DNA of 64,000 nt from an uncultured Negativicutes bacterium (GCA_900752195.1 CAADUJ010000007.1:124001-188000); one strand, 5' to 3'. Shown: positions 52,301 through 61,417, counted from the first letter of the stretch. Numbers and translations are program-made. Notes: generated from the letters alone by a model not told the origin.

Positions 52301-52900
52301 CCCAATGCCGATGTCGAATATCAGAATGCCGTAGATAAGCAGGAATTTTATCATACCCAGTGTGATGATTTGCTGGAATCGAAGAAGCGTCTCGAAACGG
52401 TAGTAGCTGAAATCGACGAAGCCATGTCCACACAGTTTGCCAAAGGGTTTAGCGAAATCGGCATTCATTTTCAGCGTATTTTCAGTCAGCTTTTTGGAGG
52501 TGGGACAGCCCATCTGTCACTTACGGATACAAAAGATGTTCTGCAGGCAGGTGTTACCATCCTCATCCAGCCGCCGGGAAAGAAACAGCAACCGCTGACA
52601 CTCCTCTCCGGTGGTGAACGGGCTCTTACGGTCATTGCTCTTTTACTGGCGTTTCTGGCCTATCATCCGGCACCGTTTGTCTTATTCGATGAAGTGGATG
52701 CGGCCTTGGATGAAGCCAATGTCATCCGTATGGCCCGATATATGAAAAATTATAGCGGTACGACGCAATTCATCGTCATCACGCACCGTCGCAAAACTAT
52801 GGAAGCGGCCCATACGCTACAGGGCGTGACCATGGAAGAGAAAGGTGTATCCCGCTTATTGACTGTTAAAGTAGATGAAGTATTACAGAAAGGAACATGA
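49346..52900 (+). CDS. smc: Chromosome partition protein SMC
   Basis: 1184 residues, full length. N-terminal ATPase half with Walker A GPNGSGKSN (about 32-40); coiled coil; hinge (about 500-665, GVGRAVKTVLGAA to GGSLTGGSHK); second coiled coil; and C-terminal head with signature LSGGERALTVIALLLAF (about 1086-1102) and Walker B FVLFDEVDAALDEAN. It dimerises and extrudes DNA loops with ScpA and ScpB to compact and separate chromosomes. The SD is weak (GGAAAGTAGAG). Its stop overlaps the ATGATT before ftsY. Confidence 0.97.
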   Translation: MQLLRMELKGFKSFADKTVLTFDKGITAIVGPNGSGKSNISDAIRWVMGEQNIRQLRGQRAEDIIFSGTEKRRPQGVAEVSLFFDNRDHQLDIEYDEVAITRRIFRSGESEFYINKKPCRLKDIHFLFADTGIGQDSMAVIGQNRVDRILNSKPEERRIIFEEVVGISRYKTRKQEGLRKIAETDRNLERIHDMMSVLEEQLTPMKEQADKLRQFRGLDSERISYEGTLALQELRNAERLLSKVEHVRLSALVEQQTASKSLEDKAAQRHAVMAAMEAENARLQEIDDAALKAHRELDSLKSRYDAFASRQRELNDSLMQLEQETNVMAEKQARAVQQKQELNQQLERRQRELEATTQGFQLTQDLYGQAEEKAKAAADALEQVHSRNAEKEQRIFILHRDIDDLQRRLDENRTHATELEEEQAKQSVTLDKLKKEYEHVTQELDGLRRAADAASTANEAAVAHKETAEKSLVQIEREYRRLRGQAAAQEQRIRVLEGMEQDHEGVGRAVKTVLGAATSWRAGIEGIVGELCIIPSAYATAIDIALGGASQYVVTDNEGTAKAAIAYLKERRAGRTTFLPVETVRERNRTRDEEMAANETGILGFASDLISYEPRYGRIFSSLLGKTLLAESMDTASLVARKYHHRLRIVCLDGTQFNAGGSLTGGSHKSKEGSFISRRAALMDLREEAKKTQSQIEALTERGKVLRSEADTAALEAAVQLDAMHEAKLSLEKAQWRAEDCQKEMKRLTDSTSSSTNRLDEVLDERTKIQQALAQKTEDLDGLMETQSEDTALLEDKRQKAQIALEQCRRELTERQVALATLTEQIHHVQEQIEQSRELAEQTDADAARLKERHEGMTARLTETKTLLADLTVHIGQKETEATQKDEEKNVFYEKRDTHFKQSQKLEEELASLREELQQWNEKVHSADVQLEKYKGEISRGEERLARQGLTRQEAMERRRDGSLKELNAKVAALHEAIAALGQINPNADVEYQNAVDKQEFYHTQCDDLLESKKRLETVVAEIDEAMSTQFAKGFSEIGIHFQRIFSQLFGGGTAHLSLTDTKDVLQAGVTILIQPPGKKQQPLTLLSGGERALTVIALLLAFLAYHPAPFVLFDEVDAALDEANVIRMARYMKNYSGTTQFIVITHRRKTMEAAHTLQGVTMEEKGVSRLLTVKVDEVLQKGT

Positions 52901-52902
52901 TT

Positions 52903-53847
52903 ATGGGATTTTTTTCTAAACTTCGAAAAGGGCTGGAAAAGACGAAAGGCTCTCTCTTAAAAAATATTGAAACCGTTGTGCGTGGCTATGCCCGCATCGA
53001 CGAGGATATGTACGACGACCTGGAAGCCGTCATGCTGACTGGTGATATTGGTGTAGAAACGACAGAATATCTTCTTGACCAGATTCGCGTCGGCGTCAAG
53101 AGCCGTGACATCAAAGATGGCAACGATGTCGTGCCTTATCTGGAATCGTGCATTGTCAAGCTTTTGCAGGAAAATGATGAACCCGTTCCCGATACGACCG
53201 GTACGACGCGGGTCATCTTTATTGTCGGTGTCAATGGCGTCGGAAAGACGACGACTATCGGCAAGCTGGCTAAATACTACAAAGAGCAGGGCTTATCTGT
53301 CATGATGGCTGCAGGGGATACATTCCGTGCTGCGGCATCGGATCAACTTACGATTTGGGCAGAACGGACCGATGTGCCTATCATCAAGCATCAGGAAGGT
53401 GCTGACGCAGCAGCTGTCGTATTCGATGCGACGGCATCGGCAAAAGCCCGTCATATCGATGTTCTCTTAGTCGACACGGCTGGACGGCTTCACACAAAAT
53501 CGAATCTTATGGAAGAATTGCGCAAAATGGCTCGTGTCGCAGGAAAGAATATTGACGGCGCTCCCCAGGAAACACTTCTTGTCCTGGATGCGACAACCGG
53601 ACAGAATGCTGTCAGCCAGGCCAAGCTCTTTGGTGAAGTCGTGCCCCTTACGGGTGTCGTCCTGACAAAACTTGACGGAACGGCAAAGGGTGGCGTCATT
53701 TTATCGGTAAAACGAGAACTCGGTGTTCCTGTACGCTGGGTTGGCGTCGGTGAAGGCGTAGATGACTTGCGGCCATTTGATGCGGCACAATTTGCCGATG
53801 CATTATTTGACCGTAATATAGAAGAACGCGAAGAGGAAGAAGGGTAA
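52903..53847 (+). CDS. ftsY: Signal recognition particle receptor FtsY
   Basis: 314 residues from ATG 52903, which has AGAAAGGA at 8 bases; the ATG at 52897 overlaps the smc stop but is too near the SD. The acidic A domain is missing, as usual in Firmicutes; the N domain helices come first, then the GTPase G domain: GVNGVGKTTTIGKLA (G1), DTAGRLH (G3), TKLDGTAKGG (G4). It docks SRP-bound ribosomes at the membrane. The smc-ftsY pair is conserved in Firmicutes. Confidence 0.96.
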   Translation: MGFFSKLRKGLEKTKGSLLKNIETVVRGYARIDEDMYDDLEAVMLTGDIGVETTEYLLDQIRVGVKSRDIKDGNDVVPYLESCIVKLLQENDEPVPDTTGTTRVIFIVGVNGVGKTTTIGKLAKYYKEQGLSVMMAAGDTFRAAASDQLTIWAERTDVPIIKHQEGADAAAVVFDATASAKARHIDVLLVDTAGRLHTKSNLMEELRKMARVAGKNIDGAPQETLLVLDATTGQNAVSQAKLFGEVVPLTGVVLTKLDGTAKGGVILSVKRELGVPVRWVGVGEGVDDLRPFDAAQFADALFDRNIEEREEEEG

Positions 53848-53851
53848 GCAT

Positions 53852-54313
53852 ATGTTCGTAGGCAATATTAAGCAGTGGCAGGAAGATGTCAAGTCGGCAT
53901 CGCCACATGTGACGCAATGGATTGAATTTCTGGCTCATCTCGACGTGCACAACCTGAAACCGGGCCGGCATGAGATTGACGGCGTCAACTATTTTAACGT
54001 CGATGATTCTGTGACAGCTCCGAAGGAAGAACGAAAAATTGAAGCCCATCGGGATTATATTGACATCCAGTTTATCGTAGACGGCGAAGAAGTGATTCAG
54101 CATCATCCCTTGTGTGACCTCAAAGCCCCTGTTGAATCGTATCCGGAACGGGATTGTTGGTTTTACGATGGCAATAGCGACGAAGAAACGGCCGTCGTCA
54201 TGACCAAGGGCACATATGCCATCTTTTGGCCTGCTGATGGTCATCGTGCTCTTTGTGCACCAACGGGTATTCCAGGCAAAGTCCGGAAGGTCATTGTGAA
54301 AGTTCATATCTAA
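53852..54313 (+). CDS. YhcH/YjgK/YiaL family protein
   Basis: 153 residues. The family's cupin-like core is seen in GRHEIDGVNYFNV, EAHRDYIDIQFIVDGEE and WPADGHRALCAP (metal-binding His and Glu). Members are linked to sugar metabolism (sialic acid and beta-galactosidase beta subunit-like) but their reaction is uncertain. It begins 4 bases after the ftsY stop, so it is translationally linked to an unrelated cell-biology operon. Confidence 0.9.
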   Translation: MFVGNIKQWQEDVKSASPHVTQWIEFLAHLDVHNLKPGRHEIDGVNYFNVDDSVTAPKEERKIEAHRDYIDIQFIVDGEEVIQHHPLCDLKAPVESYPERDCWFYDGNSDEETAVVMTKGTYAIFWPADGHRALCAPTGIPGKVRKVIVKVHI

Positions 54314-54328
54314 AGGGAGGAGACCTAC

Positions 54329-54841
54329 ATGGACACACAAGGTGTAGCTCTAAAAAAATTAACTGTTACGGCTCTTTTTATTGGACTTGGCGTTCTCCTG
54401 GCACCGCTTGTATCCTTTCCTCTGGCAGGAGCCCGGGTGTTTCCACTTCAGCATTTGATAAATGTCCTTTTAGCCGTATTGCTCGGCTGGCGGTATTCTG
54501 TATCAGGAGCATTCTGTATTTCATCCATCCGCATCGCCTTTGGTGTAGGAACGGTTCTGGCGTATCCTGGCAGCATGATCGGCGCCTGGCTTTCCGGAGT
54601 CCTGTATAACAGGACTCACTCCATTTGGGGTGCTGTCATAGGCGAAATCATAGGTACTGGCATCTTAGGTGGTTTGATTGCCTATCCGGTAGCAGCGTTC
54701 ATCCTCGATTCTAAGGCAGTTGCGTTATGGGCATTTGTCGTCGCCTTTTTACCGAATACGATTATCGGTGCTCTTGGCGCAGCCGTTTTGTATACACTAC
54801 TTCCTCTTCAAAAGATTGCCGATGGAATGCTGAAAAAGTAA
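54329..54841 (+). CDS. thiW: ECF transporter S component ThiW (thiamine precursor)
   Basis: 170 residues with five or six membrane helices. LTVTALFIGLGVLLAPLVSFPLAGARVFPLQHLINVLLAVLLG is the ThiW-specific start and SSIRIAFGVGTVLAYPGSMIGA follows. ThiW is thought to bring in the thiazole precursor of thiamine with the shared ECF module. GGAGGAG lies upstream; the gene follows YhcH by 15 bases. No TPP riboswitch, which often precedes thiW, is visible upstream. Confidence 0.88.
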   Translation: MDTQGVALKKLTVTALFIGLGVLLAPLVSFPLAGARVFPLQHLINVLLAVLLGWRYSVSGAFCISSIRIAFGVGTVLAYPGSMIGAWLSGVLYNRTHSIWGAVIGEIIGTGILGGLIAYPVAAFILDSKAVALWAFVVAFLPNTIIGALGAAVLYTLLPLQKIADGMLKK

Positions 54842-54886
54842 TTGCTTTGGAAATGTAACGATTTTGTGACATTCTACCCTTCTGTA

Positions 54887-54915
54887 TTGACTATTAGAAG
54901 AAGGTATATTAAACT
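54887..54915 (+). promoter_or_regulatory. Promoter and operator candidates of the RND efflux operon
   Basis: TTGACT (54887-54892) and TAAACT (54910-54915), spacer 17. Downstream TGAGTTTT is repeated (54928-54935, 54941-54948) and TTTTA-ctaa-TAAAA (54945-54958) is palindromic, both before the regulator gene. Either could bind the TetR protein encoded next. Confidence 0.5.
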
Positions 54916-54971
54916 ATAAATTGGTACTGAGTTTTCTGTTTGAGTTTTACTAATAAAAGTTGGGGGAATTC

Positions 54972-55580
54972 ATGGGTAAAGAAATCAATTCTGTATTGCG
55001 AGACAATATACTATTGGCGGCTCTTGACGAGTTAGAGAGTCATGGTCCTGAATTTCATATGGATGATTTAGCACGGCGGCTTCATATCAGTAAACGTACG
55101 ATTTATGAATATTTTCCGTCGAAGTATGATGTCATAGAACAGACACTTGTGAAGCTGGCTATTGGCGTCTTAAAACGACATGAAGAATTGGTAGCTAATG
55201 AATCCATGACTTTTGAAGAAAAGCTAAACGCTTATTTTTCTACGAATCCCGTGACGAACAAAGTGTTTTCTATGCGCAAGGCAAAACAGATTTTTACGAA
55301 AGTTCCTAAAATTTGTGACGTCCTGGAATCATATGCAGTTCAAGATTGGAAGCTATTGGAACAAATCTTCCGCCAAGCCCATTCCAGTGAAGAGTTTATT
55401 GATTTCGATACTTCACTGCTCATGCACATGTTACGGAGTGCTTCTGAAGGCGTACTTGATTATGTAGAGAAAACCGATTGTGATTACTCATATCCTGAAT
55501 ATATGCAACGTTGTATTCGCATCATCGTCTATGGAATAAAAAAAGACAGGAGGTCTGTATTGCATGATACAAAAAAATAA
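54972..55580 (+). CDS. TetR family transcriptional regulator of the efflux operon
   Basis: 202 residues from ATG 54972 (GGGGGAA upstream). The N-terminal helix-turn-helix is FHMDDLARRLHISKRTIYEYFPSKYDVIEQTL, typical of TetR with the YEYF recognition end. The C-terminal ligand domain is divergent. Its end overlaps the next gene by 17 bases. By family habit it represses its own operon and is released by a pump substrate. Confidence 0.9.
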   Translation: MGKEINSVLRDNILLAALDELESHGPEFHMDDLARRLHISKRTIYEYFPSKYDVIEQTLVKLAIGVLKRHEELVANESMTFEEKLNAYFSTNPVTNKVFSMRKAKQIFTKVPKICDVLESYAVQDWKLLEQIFRQAHSSEEFIDFDTSLLMHMLRSASEGVLDYVEKTDCDYSYPEYMQRCIRIIVYGIKKDRRSVLHDTKK

Positions 55581-56727
55581 GTTGTTCAAAGTAAGCGTGG
55601 CTGTCCTTACAGTTGCAGCTTTATTAGCCGGTTGTGGGGCGGATAAGTCAACACAAAAGGGTGCTGTCTCCGTTAATACGTATAAAGTCAGTGCTGAGGA
55701 TATGCCCGTTGCTGCCGAATACAGCGGTACCATTGTGGCAACCGATAAGGTACCGGTTCAGGCCAAGGTATCGGGACGTATTGTGGAAAAATATGTTCAG
55801 GGTGGTGAAGATGTTACGGCAGGTCAGGCCTTGTTCCGCATTGATAGCCGTACCTATGATGCGGCACTTGCCCAGGCTAAGGCAAATCAGGCACAAGCAG
55901 CAGCAAATTTAGCCAACCAACAGGTTAATTTGCACCGTTATGAAGTGCTCGCAGCACAAGGCGCGATTTCACAACAGACATATATGGATCAGCAGGCAGC
56001 AACGGATCAGCAGGCAGCTGTCGTAGATGCCAATGCTGCCCAGGTAGATGCAGCTCAGGATAATGTCGATGATACCATCGTATATGCACCGTTTTCTGGC
56101 AAGTTGAACGTCGATGATGTAGCTGTAGGTACGTATGCCACGGCTGGTTCAACGGCACTCGTAACCATTTCGACGACCAATCCCGTTTATGTGGAATTTA
56201 CATTGAGTGAATCGGAATATCTCCAGATGTCGAAGCAGGCTGGAGAAGATGGCAGCAATTGGGGCGATCATCTGTATCTGCGCTTAAGCGATGGTACTAC
56301 ATATCCTTATGAAGGCCATATTACACAGGTTAACCATGGTATGGATGGCTCTTCTGGATCCATCGTCATAAAGGCTGTCTTTGACAATCCCGATAACTTG
56401 CTGATTCCTGGGTTATATGCGACTGTCGTTGCAGACCAACAGATTCACAAGAATGCCATTGCCATTCCGCAGCGGGCTGTACAACAGACCTTGGGTAAGT
56501 ATTATGTTTCTATTATCGACGATAATGGCCAGCTTCAGACAAAAGAAGTTACGCCTGGTCAGAAAGTAGGTAATTTCTGGATCATTACATCCGGTATTTC
56601 TGATGGCGATACGGTTATTGTCGATGGGTATCAAAAAGCTAAGGGAGCCACACTTGATCAGCACTTGCTGACAAAGGCGGATATAGATAGTGATAATGCC
56701 GATACTAGTTCTAACTCGACGAATTAA
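55564..56727 (+). CDS. RND efflux periplasmic adaptor lipoprotein
   Basis: 387 residues. The signal peptide ends in the lipobox LLAGC (Cys about residue 24), anchoring it in the inner membrane outer leaflet. A barrel-sandwich hybrid (RIVEKYVQGGEDVTAGQALFRID) flanks an alpha hairpin (AQAAANLANQQVNLHRYEVL to QQAAVVDANAAQVDAAQDNV), then a beta-barrel domain. It links the pump to an outer-membrane channel. AGGAGG lies 10 bases before the ATG. Confidence 0.94.
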   Translation: MIQKNKLFKVSVAVLTVAALLAGCGADKSTQKGAVSVNTYKVSAEDMPVAAEYSGTIVATDKVPVQAKVSGRIVEKYVQGGEDVTAGQALFRIDSRTYDAALAQAKANQAQAAANLANQQVNLHRYEVLAAQGAISQQTYMDQQAATDQQAAVVDANAAQVDAAQDNVDDTIVYAPFSGKLNVDDVAVGTYATAGSTALVTISTTNPVYVEFTLSESEYLQMSKQAGEDGSNWGDHLYLRLSDGTTYPYEGHITQVNHGMDGSSGSIVIKAVFDNPDNLLIPGLYATVVADQQIHKNAIAIPQRAVQQTLGKYYVSIIDDNGQLQTKEVTPGQKVGNFWIITSGISDGDTVIVDGYQKAKGATLDQHLLTKADIDSDNADTSSNSTN

Positions 56728-56739
56728 GGAGGCAATACT

Positions 56740-59700
56740 GTGATATCAAAGTTTTTTATTGATAGGCCTATATTTGCCATCGTCATATCTCTAGTCATTT
56801 CTATTCTTGGCGTTTTATCGATGATGACATTGCCTGTTGCAAAATATCCAAATGTTACGCCACCGCAGGTTCGCGTATCAGCTAATTATACAGGTGCTAA
56901 TGCTCAGGTTATCAGTGATACCGTTGCCAGCGTTATTGAACGTCAGATGATTGGTGTCGATGACCTGGATACTCTTGAAAGTTCAAGTAATGATAGTGGA
57001 TCCTATTCCTTAACGGCACAGTTTGAAACGGGATCCAATGATGATATGGATACGGTCAATACACAGAACCGTGTCAGTCAGGTTCAGTCTACATTGCCTT
57101 CTGAAGTAACGTCGACAGGTGTTACGGTACAGAAATCCACGAGTTCTACGGCAATGGTATTTTCCTTGTATTCTCCTAATGGGACATACGATCAGACTTT
57201 TATGAAAAACTATGCCACACAGTTCTTCATGGATGCATTGAAGTCTGTATCCGGTGTAGGTAACGTCCAGGAATTTGGTTCTGACTATGCTATGCGTATC
57301 TGGCTCAACCCGATGAAGATGCGTATCCTCAACGTGACACCGACGGATGTCATTTCTGCCATCCAGTCTCAAAACGTTCAGGCACCTGTTGGTACAGTAG
57401 GGGCACAGCCGACACCGAATAATCAGGTATATCAGTATACCATGCGTACAGATGGTCGTCTTTCGACGGCAGATGAGTTTAAAAAAGTTGTCGTCCGCAC
57501 CAATAGTGACGGTACGATGGTACGTGTTGGTGATGTTGCGGATGTGAGCCTCGGTCAGAAAGATTATTCTGTCACTGGCGAATATAAGGGACAAAATGGT
57601 GCTTCCTTCATGGTCAGCCTGACATCTGATGCTAATGCTATGCAGACCGTATCTGGTGTCAATAAAGTGTTAGAAGAAGCAGCAAAATCATTCCCTCAGG
57701 ATATGAAATACGCTGTCGTCTACGATAGTACAAAATTCGTTTCCGCTTCCGTTGAAGAAGTTATCATCACCTTTATTGAAGCACTGCTCCTCGTTGCGTT
57801 CATCGTATATCTGTTCTTACAGAGTGGTCGGTCTACACTAATTCCGTTGATCGCCGTTCCTGTATCGTTGCTCGGGACGTTTGCGTCCTTTAAGGTTCTC
57901 GATTTCTCAATCAATACATTGACCTTATTCGCCATGGTATTGGCTATTGGCCTTCTCGTCGATGATGCTATCGTCGTCATAGAAGCTGTCGAATATGAAA
58001 TTAAATATAATGCTAAAGGGCCGCGGGAAGCTACCATCATTGCCATGCAGAACGTACAGAATCCGGTTATCGGTGTTGCCTGTGTTCTGGCTTCGGTTTT
58101 CATTCCTGTCGGCTTCCTCAGTGGCATGAGTGGCATATTGTATCGTCAGTTTGCGTTTACCATAGCCATTTCAGTTGCTATTTCCGCCTTTGTAGCGTTG
58201 ACATTGACACCGGCCTTGTGTGCCTCTATCCTCAATATTCATAAGGATACAGATAATCCGAAGGGAATCTATAAATTCTTTACCCGGTTTAATCTGGCAT
58301 TTGAACGATTGATTAACTGGTATGGTTTCCGGCTGGCTCAATTGCAAAAACATCTGAAAGCATGCGTTGCCTTTATTGTCATATTGTGTGCCATTTCAGC
58401 AAGTGTTTTCTACGTTATGCCGACAGGATTTGTGCCGTCTGAAGACAGCGGATTCGTTATGGCAACGACGACACTACCGGAAGGTACCTCACAAAGACAG
58501 ACCCAAAAAATTGCAGACCAGCTCAGCAATTGGCTGAAAGAACAGCCGGGTGTCAGCAGTTATATGAATATTACTGGCTTTAGTATCCTTTCAAACGGTC
58601 AGAAACCGAATGCCATCACCACCTTTATTGGCATGAGCGATTGGAAGGAACGGCCGACAAAAGATTTGTCTGTTGATGCATTAGTAGGTAAAATGATGGC
58701 TTATGGTGCCCAGATCCCACAGGCTACGGTTGTAGCAATGAACCCGCCACCTATCGATGGCATGGGGACATCTTCAGGATTTACGATGCAGTTGGAAAAC
58801 CGTGGAAGCCATACGACGGCAGAGTTGAATGAAATGGCCCAGAAAATCATTGGCGCAGCCCGCCAACGTCCGGAAATTGCGTCCGTGTATACTGGGTTTG
58901 CTGCAGATACGCCTGGGTATAGCCTTGATATTGACCGCGATATGGTCGCTCGCCAAGGCGTCGATATTAGCTCACTCTATACAGCGTTACAAGCATATTA
59001 CGGCTCCTATCAGATTAATGATTTCACTATCTTTGGCCGTAACTTCAAGGTTGTCATCCAGGCAGCACCGGAATTCCGTCAGACTATTGATTCTGATGCG
59101 CATATGTATGTACGCAACAGCAATAATGAACTGGTACCGATTTCAAACTTCGTCCGTCCGAAGTCTATCGGTTCTGCATCTATCTTGACACGTTTTAACG
59201 ATTATCCGGCTATCAGTATTCAAGGTTCGCCAGCAGATGGATATAGCTCTGGCGATGCTATCAATGCTATGAAAGAAATTGCTGACGCCACCTTGACGGA
59301 TGGTTTTGCCTATGAATGGAGCGGCATGAGCCGTCAGGAAATTAAGGCAGGCAATCAGACCGTCTATGTCTTTGCGTTAGCCATTCTCTTCGTTTTCCTC
59401 GTATTGGCAGCGTTGTATGAAAGCTGGAAGGTACCATTTGCCGTACTTTTCAGTATTCCAGCTGGTGTATTTGGCGCCGTTGTATTTGCTCATCTGTTCA
59501 GTCAGACCAACAACATTTACTTCCAGATTGGTCTGCTGGCTGTTATTGGCCTGGCGGCTAAGAATGCTATCCTTATCATCGAATATGCGAAGGTGCGTGT
59601 CGATGAACGAGGGATGGATCCTGTATCGGCTGCTATTGAAGCGGCAAAGATTCGTCTCCGTCCAATCATTATGACATCCCTGGCATTCGTTGTAGGGTCA

Positions 59701-59874
59701 ATTCCATTGGCTACGGCAACAGGAGCTGGTGCTGCTTCCAGAACTACCATGGGGATTACTGTTGTATTTGGGACATCGATTGCTACTATTATCGGTGTGT
59801 TCCTCATTCCGATGCTGTTCATTATCGTTGAAAACTTTGGTGGTGCTAAAAAGATTCTCCACAGGAGTAAATAG
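56740..59874 (+). CDS. RND efflux permease, HAE1 family
   Basis: 1044 residues, normal for AcrB-like pumps. It starts at GTG (GGAGG 8 bases upstream) with SKFFIDRPIFAIVISLVISILGVLSMMTLPVAKYPNVTPPQV, the classic first helix and porter start. The helix-4 block contains GLLVDDAIVVIEAVEYE with the proton-relay Asp pair, and PEDSGFV and KNAILIIEYAK occur later. Powered by the proton gradient, it exports drugs or lipophilic compounds. No TolC-type outer-membrane factor gene follows. Confidence 0.96.
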   Translation: MISKFFIDRPIFAIVISLVISILGVLSMMTLPVAKYPNVTPPQVRVSANYTGANAQVISDTVASVIERQMIGVDDLDTLESSSNDSGSYSLTAQFETGSNDDMDTVNTQNRVSQVQSTLPSEVTSTGVTVQKSTSSTAMVFSLYSPNGTYDQTFMKNYATQFFMDALKSVSGVGNVQEFGSDYAMRIWLNPMKMRILNVTPTDVISAIQSQNVQAPVGTVGAQPTPNNQVYQYTMRTDGRLSTADEFKKVVVRTNSDGTMVRVGDVADVSLGQKDYSVTGEYKGQNGASFMVSLTSDANAMQTVSGVNKVLEEAAKSFPQDMKYAVVYDSTKFVSASVEEVIITFIEALLLVAFIVYLFLQSGRSTLIPLIAVPVSLLGTFASFKVLDFSINTLTLFAMVLAIGLLVDDAIVVIEAVEYEIKYNAKGPREATIIAMQNVQNPVIGVACVLASVFIPVGFLSGMSGILYRQFAFTIAISVAISAFVALTLTPALCASILNIHKDTDNPKGIYKFFTRFNLAFERLINWYGFRLAQLQKHLKACVAFIVILCAISASVFYVMPTGFVPSEDSGFVMATTTLPEGTSQRQTQKIADQLSNWLKEQPGVSSYMNITGFSILSNGQKPNAITTFIGMSDWKERPTKDLSVDALVGKMMAYGAQIPQATVVAMNPPPIDGMGTSSGFTMQLENRGSHTTAELNEMAQKIIGAARQRPEIASVYTGFAADTPGYSLDIDRDMVARQGVDISSLYTALQAYYGSYQINDFTIFGRNFKVVIQAAPEFRQTIDSDAHMYVRNSNNELVPISNFVRPKSIGSASILTRFNDYPAISIQGSPADGYSSGDAINAMKEIADATLTDGFAYEWSGMSRQEIKAGNQTVYVFALAILFVFLVLAALYESWKVPFAVLFSIPAGVFGAVVFAHLFSQTNNIYFQIGLLAVIGLAAKNAILIIEYAKVRVDERGMDPVSAAIEAAKIRLRPIIMTSLAFVVGSIPLATATGAGAASRTTMGITVVFGTSIATIIGVFLIPMLFIIVENFGGAKKILHRSK

Positions 59875-59887
59875 AAGTAATACTATT

Positions 59888-59930
59888 AAAGGCTGTAGTG
59901 CAGGTATAACTTGTGCTGCAGCCTTTTTTC
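59888..59930 (+). terminator. Intrinsic terminator of the efflux operon
   Basis: aaaggctgtagtgcaggt (59888-59905) pairs with acttgtgctgcagccttt (to about 59927) through several G-T pairs, then T6. Confidence 0.85.
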
Positions 59931-59977
59931 TAGGGGGATAATCATGTATACATGATTTTTTCTTGCCCCTGTTTCTT

Positions 59978-59986
59978 TGCTATGAT
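59978..59986 (+). promoter_or_regulatory. Extended -10 promoter of alr
   Basis: TGCTATGAT with the -10 TATGAT at 59981-59986; the -35 region is weak. Confidence 0.5.
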
Positions 59987-60028
59987 AAGATAAAATCAAT
60001 ATATACATCAATAGGAAGGCGATTGTAC

Positions 60029-61228
60029 ATGAATGCTTATGAAAGTACTATGAATTTTACACGCCGTGCCGTTTGGGCTCAGATTGATTTGGATGCGGCT
60101 GCTCACAATATGCGTCAAATACGAAAACTCGTGGGACCGGATGTGCGTATCGCTGCAGTCGTCAAGGCCAATGCATACGGTCATGGGAGCGTTGAACTGG
60201 CCCGCACGTTTGCTGAAAATGGAGCAGATTGCTTTGCCGTATCAAGCCTGGATGAAGCTGTTGAATTACGGCGATATGCCCTTATAAAGAATGAAATCTT
60301 TATTCTTGGCCATACGGATGCCCGCCGCACAGAAGAATTATTGAATTTCGATATTGAACCGGCTGTATTCAATTTAAAAAACGCAGAATTCTTTTCTAAA
60401 GAAGCGCAACACATGGGAAAGACCTTACACGTTCATATTGCCATCGATACAGGCATGAGCCGCATTGGTTTTCCTGCCGATGAAGAAAGCGTTTCCGTCA
60501 TCAAGAAAATTGCCTCCCTGCCATGTATTGAAATACGCAGTATGTTTACCCATTTTGCCGTATCCGATATTAAAGATAAAACCTTTACGAGAGAACAATA
60601 TCGTCGCTTTGAGTGGATAGGCCAACGACTGGAGCAGGAAGGCGTGACCATTCCGTGGCGCCATTGTTGCAATAGTGCAGCCACGCTGGAATTGCCAGAA
60701 TTCCATTGCGACATGGTACGGCCTGGCATTATCATGTATGGCTGTGAACCGTCATCAGAAGTCGACATTACGCCATTTGACCTGAAACCCGTCATGTCCC
60801 TGCGCTGTTGCATTGCCCATGTCAAATTGATAGACCCTGGCGCCACCGTCAGCTATGGTCGCCATTTCAGGGCCACATCGCGGCGTAAAATTGCTACCCT
60901 CCCCGTAGGCTATGCCGATGGCTATTCGCGTATCCTCTCGGGCAAAGTAGATGTGCTGTACCATGGCCATCGCGTTCCACAAGTAGGCTCTATCTGCATG
61001 GACCAATGCATGATCGACGTTTCCGGTGAAGCCGGTGTCCACGCCGGCGACGAAGTCGTTCTCTTTGGTCAGCAAGGCCAAAGCTTCATACCCATTGAAG
61101 AAATCGCTTCTGCCTGTGGCACCATCAACTACGAAATCATGTGCAACATCTCCCGCCGCGTTCCGCGAGTCTATATGAAGCACGGTCAGGTCGTCGGAAG
61201 AGAAGAATACCTCTTTGATAAGCCGTAA
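60029..61228 (+). CDS. alr: Alanine racemase
   Basis: 399 residues from ATG 60029 (AGGAAGG upstream). It makes D-alanine for peptidoglycan. The N-terminal TIM barrel has VKANAYGHGSVELA with the PLP lysine, DTGMSRIGF, THFAVSDI and CCNSAAT. The C-terminal beta domain has VSYGRHF with the catalytic Tyr, LPVGYADGYSR and GSICMDQCMID. It stands alone; after it the gene density stops for 1.2 kb. Confidence 0.96.
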   Translation: MNAYESTMNFTRRAVWAQIDLDAAAHNMRQIRKLVGPDVRIAAVVKANAYGHGSVELARTFAENGADCFAVSSLDEAVELRRYALIKNEIFILGHTDARRTEELLNFDIEPAVFNLKNAEFFSKEAQHMGKTLHVHIAIDTGMSRIGFPADEESVSVIKKIASLPCIEIRSMFTHFAVSDIKDKTFTREQYRRFEWIGQRLEQEGVTIPWRHCCNSAATLELPEFHCDMVRPGIIMYGCEPSSEVDITPFDLKPVMSLRCCIAHVKLIDPGATVSYGRHFRATSRRKIATLPVGYADGYSRILSGKVDVLYHGHRVPQVGSICMDQCMIDVSGEAGVHAGDEVVLFGQQGQSFIPIEEIASACGTINYEIMCNISRRVPRVYMKHGQVVGREEYLFDKP

Positions 61229-61380
61229 CGAGTGGAATAAAGCCACAAGAAGAGAGTGGTACAAATACAGATTCTCCCTATTCGTGATTGGAAGAATACT
61301 GTAGAAGGAGAACGAGCAATCAGTGATTCGAGGAAGAGGTATGGAAAATAAAAAGGGGCTGTACCATAATGGCCTTGTTA

Positions 61381-61417
61381 AAAACTGGATTCAGATATGT
61401 GAATCCAGTTTTTTTAT
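61381..61417 (+). terminator. Intrinsic terminator downstream of alr
   Basis: actggattca (61384-61393) pairs perfectly with tgaatccagt (61400-61409); A4 precedes it and T7 follows, so it can work from both sides. Confidence 0.85.

Noticed and set aside
53848..54328. TPP riboswitch before thiW
   Set aside because: The region upstream of thiW is the coding sequence of the YhcH-family gene. The conserved CTGAGA and ACCTGA-type blocks of the TPP aptamer were not seen.
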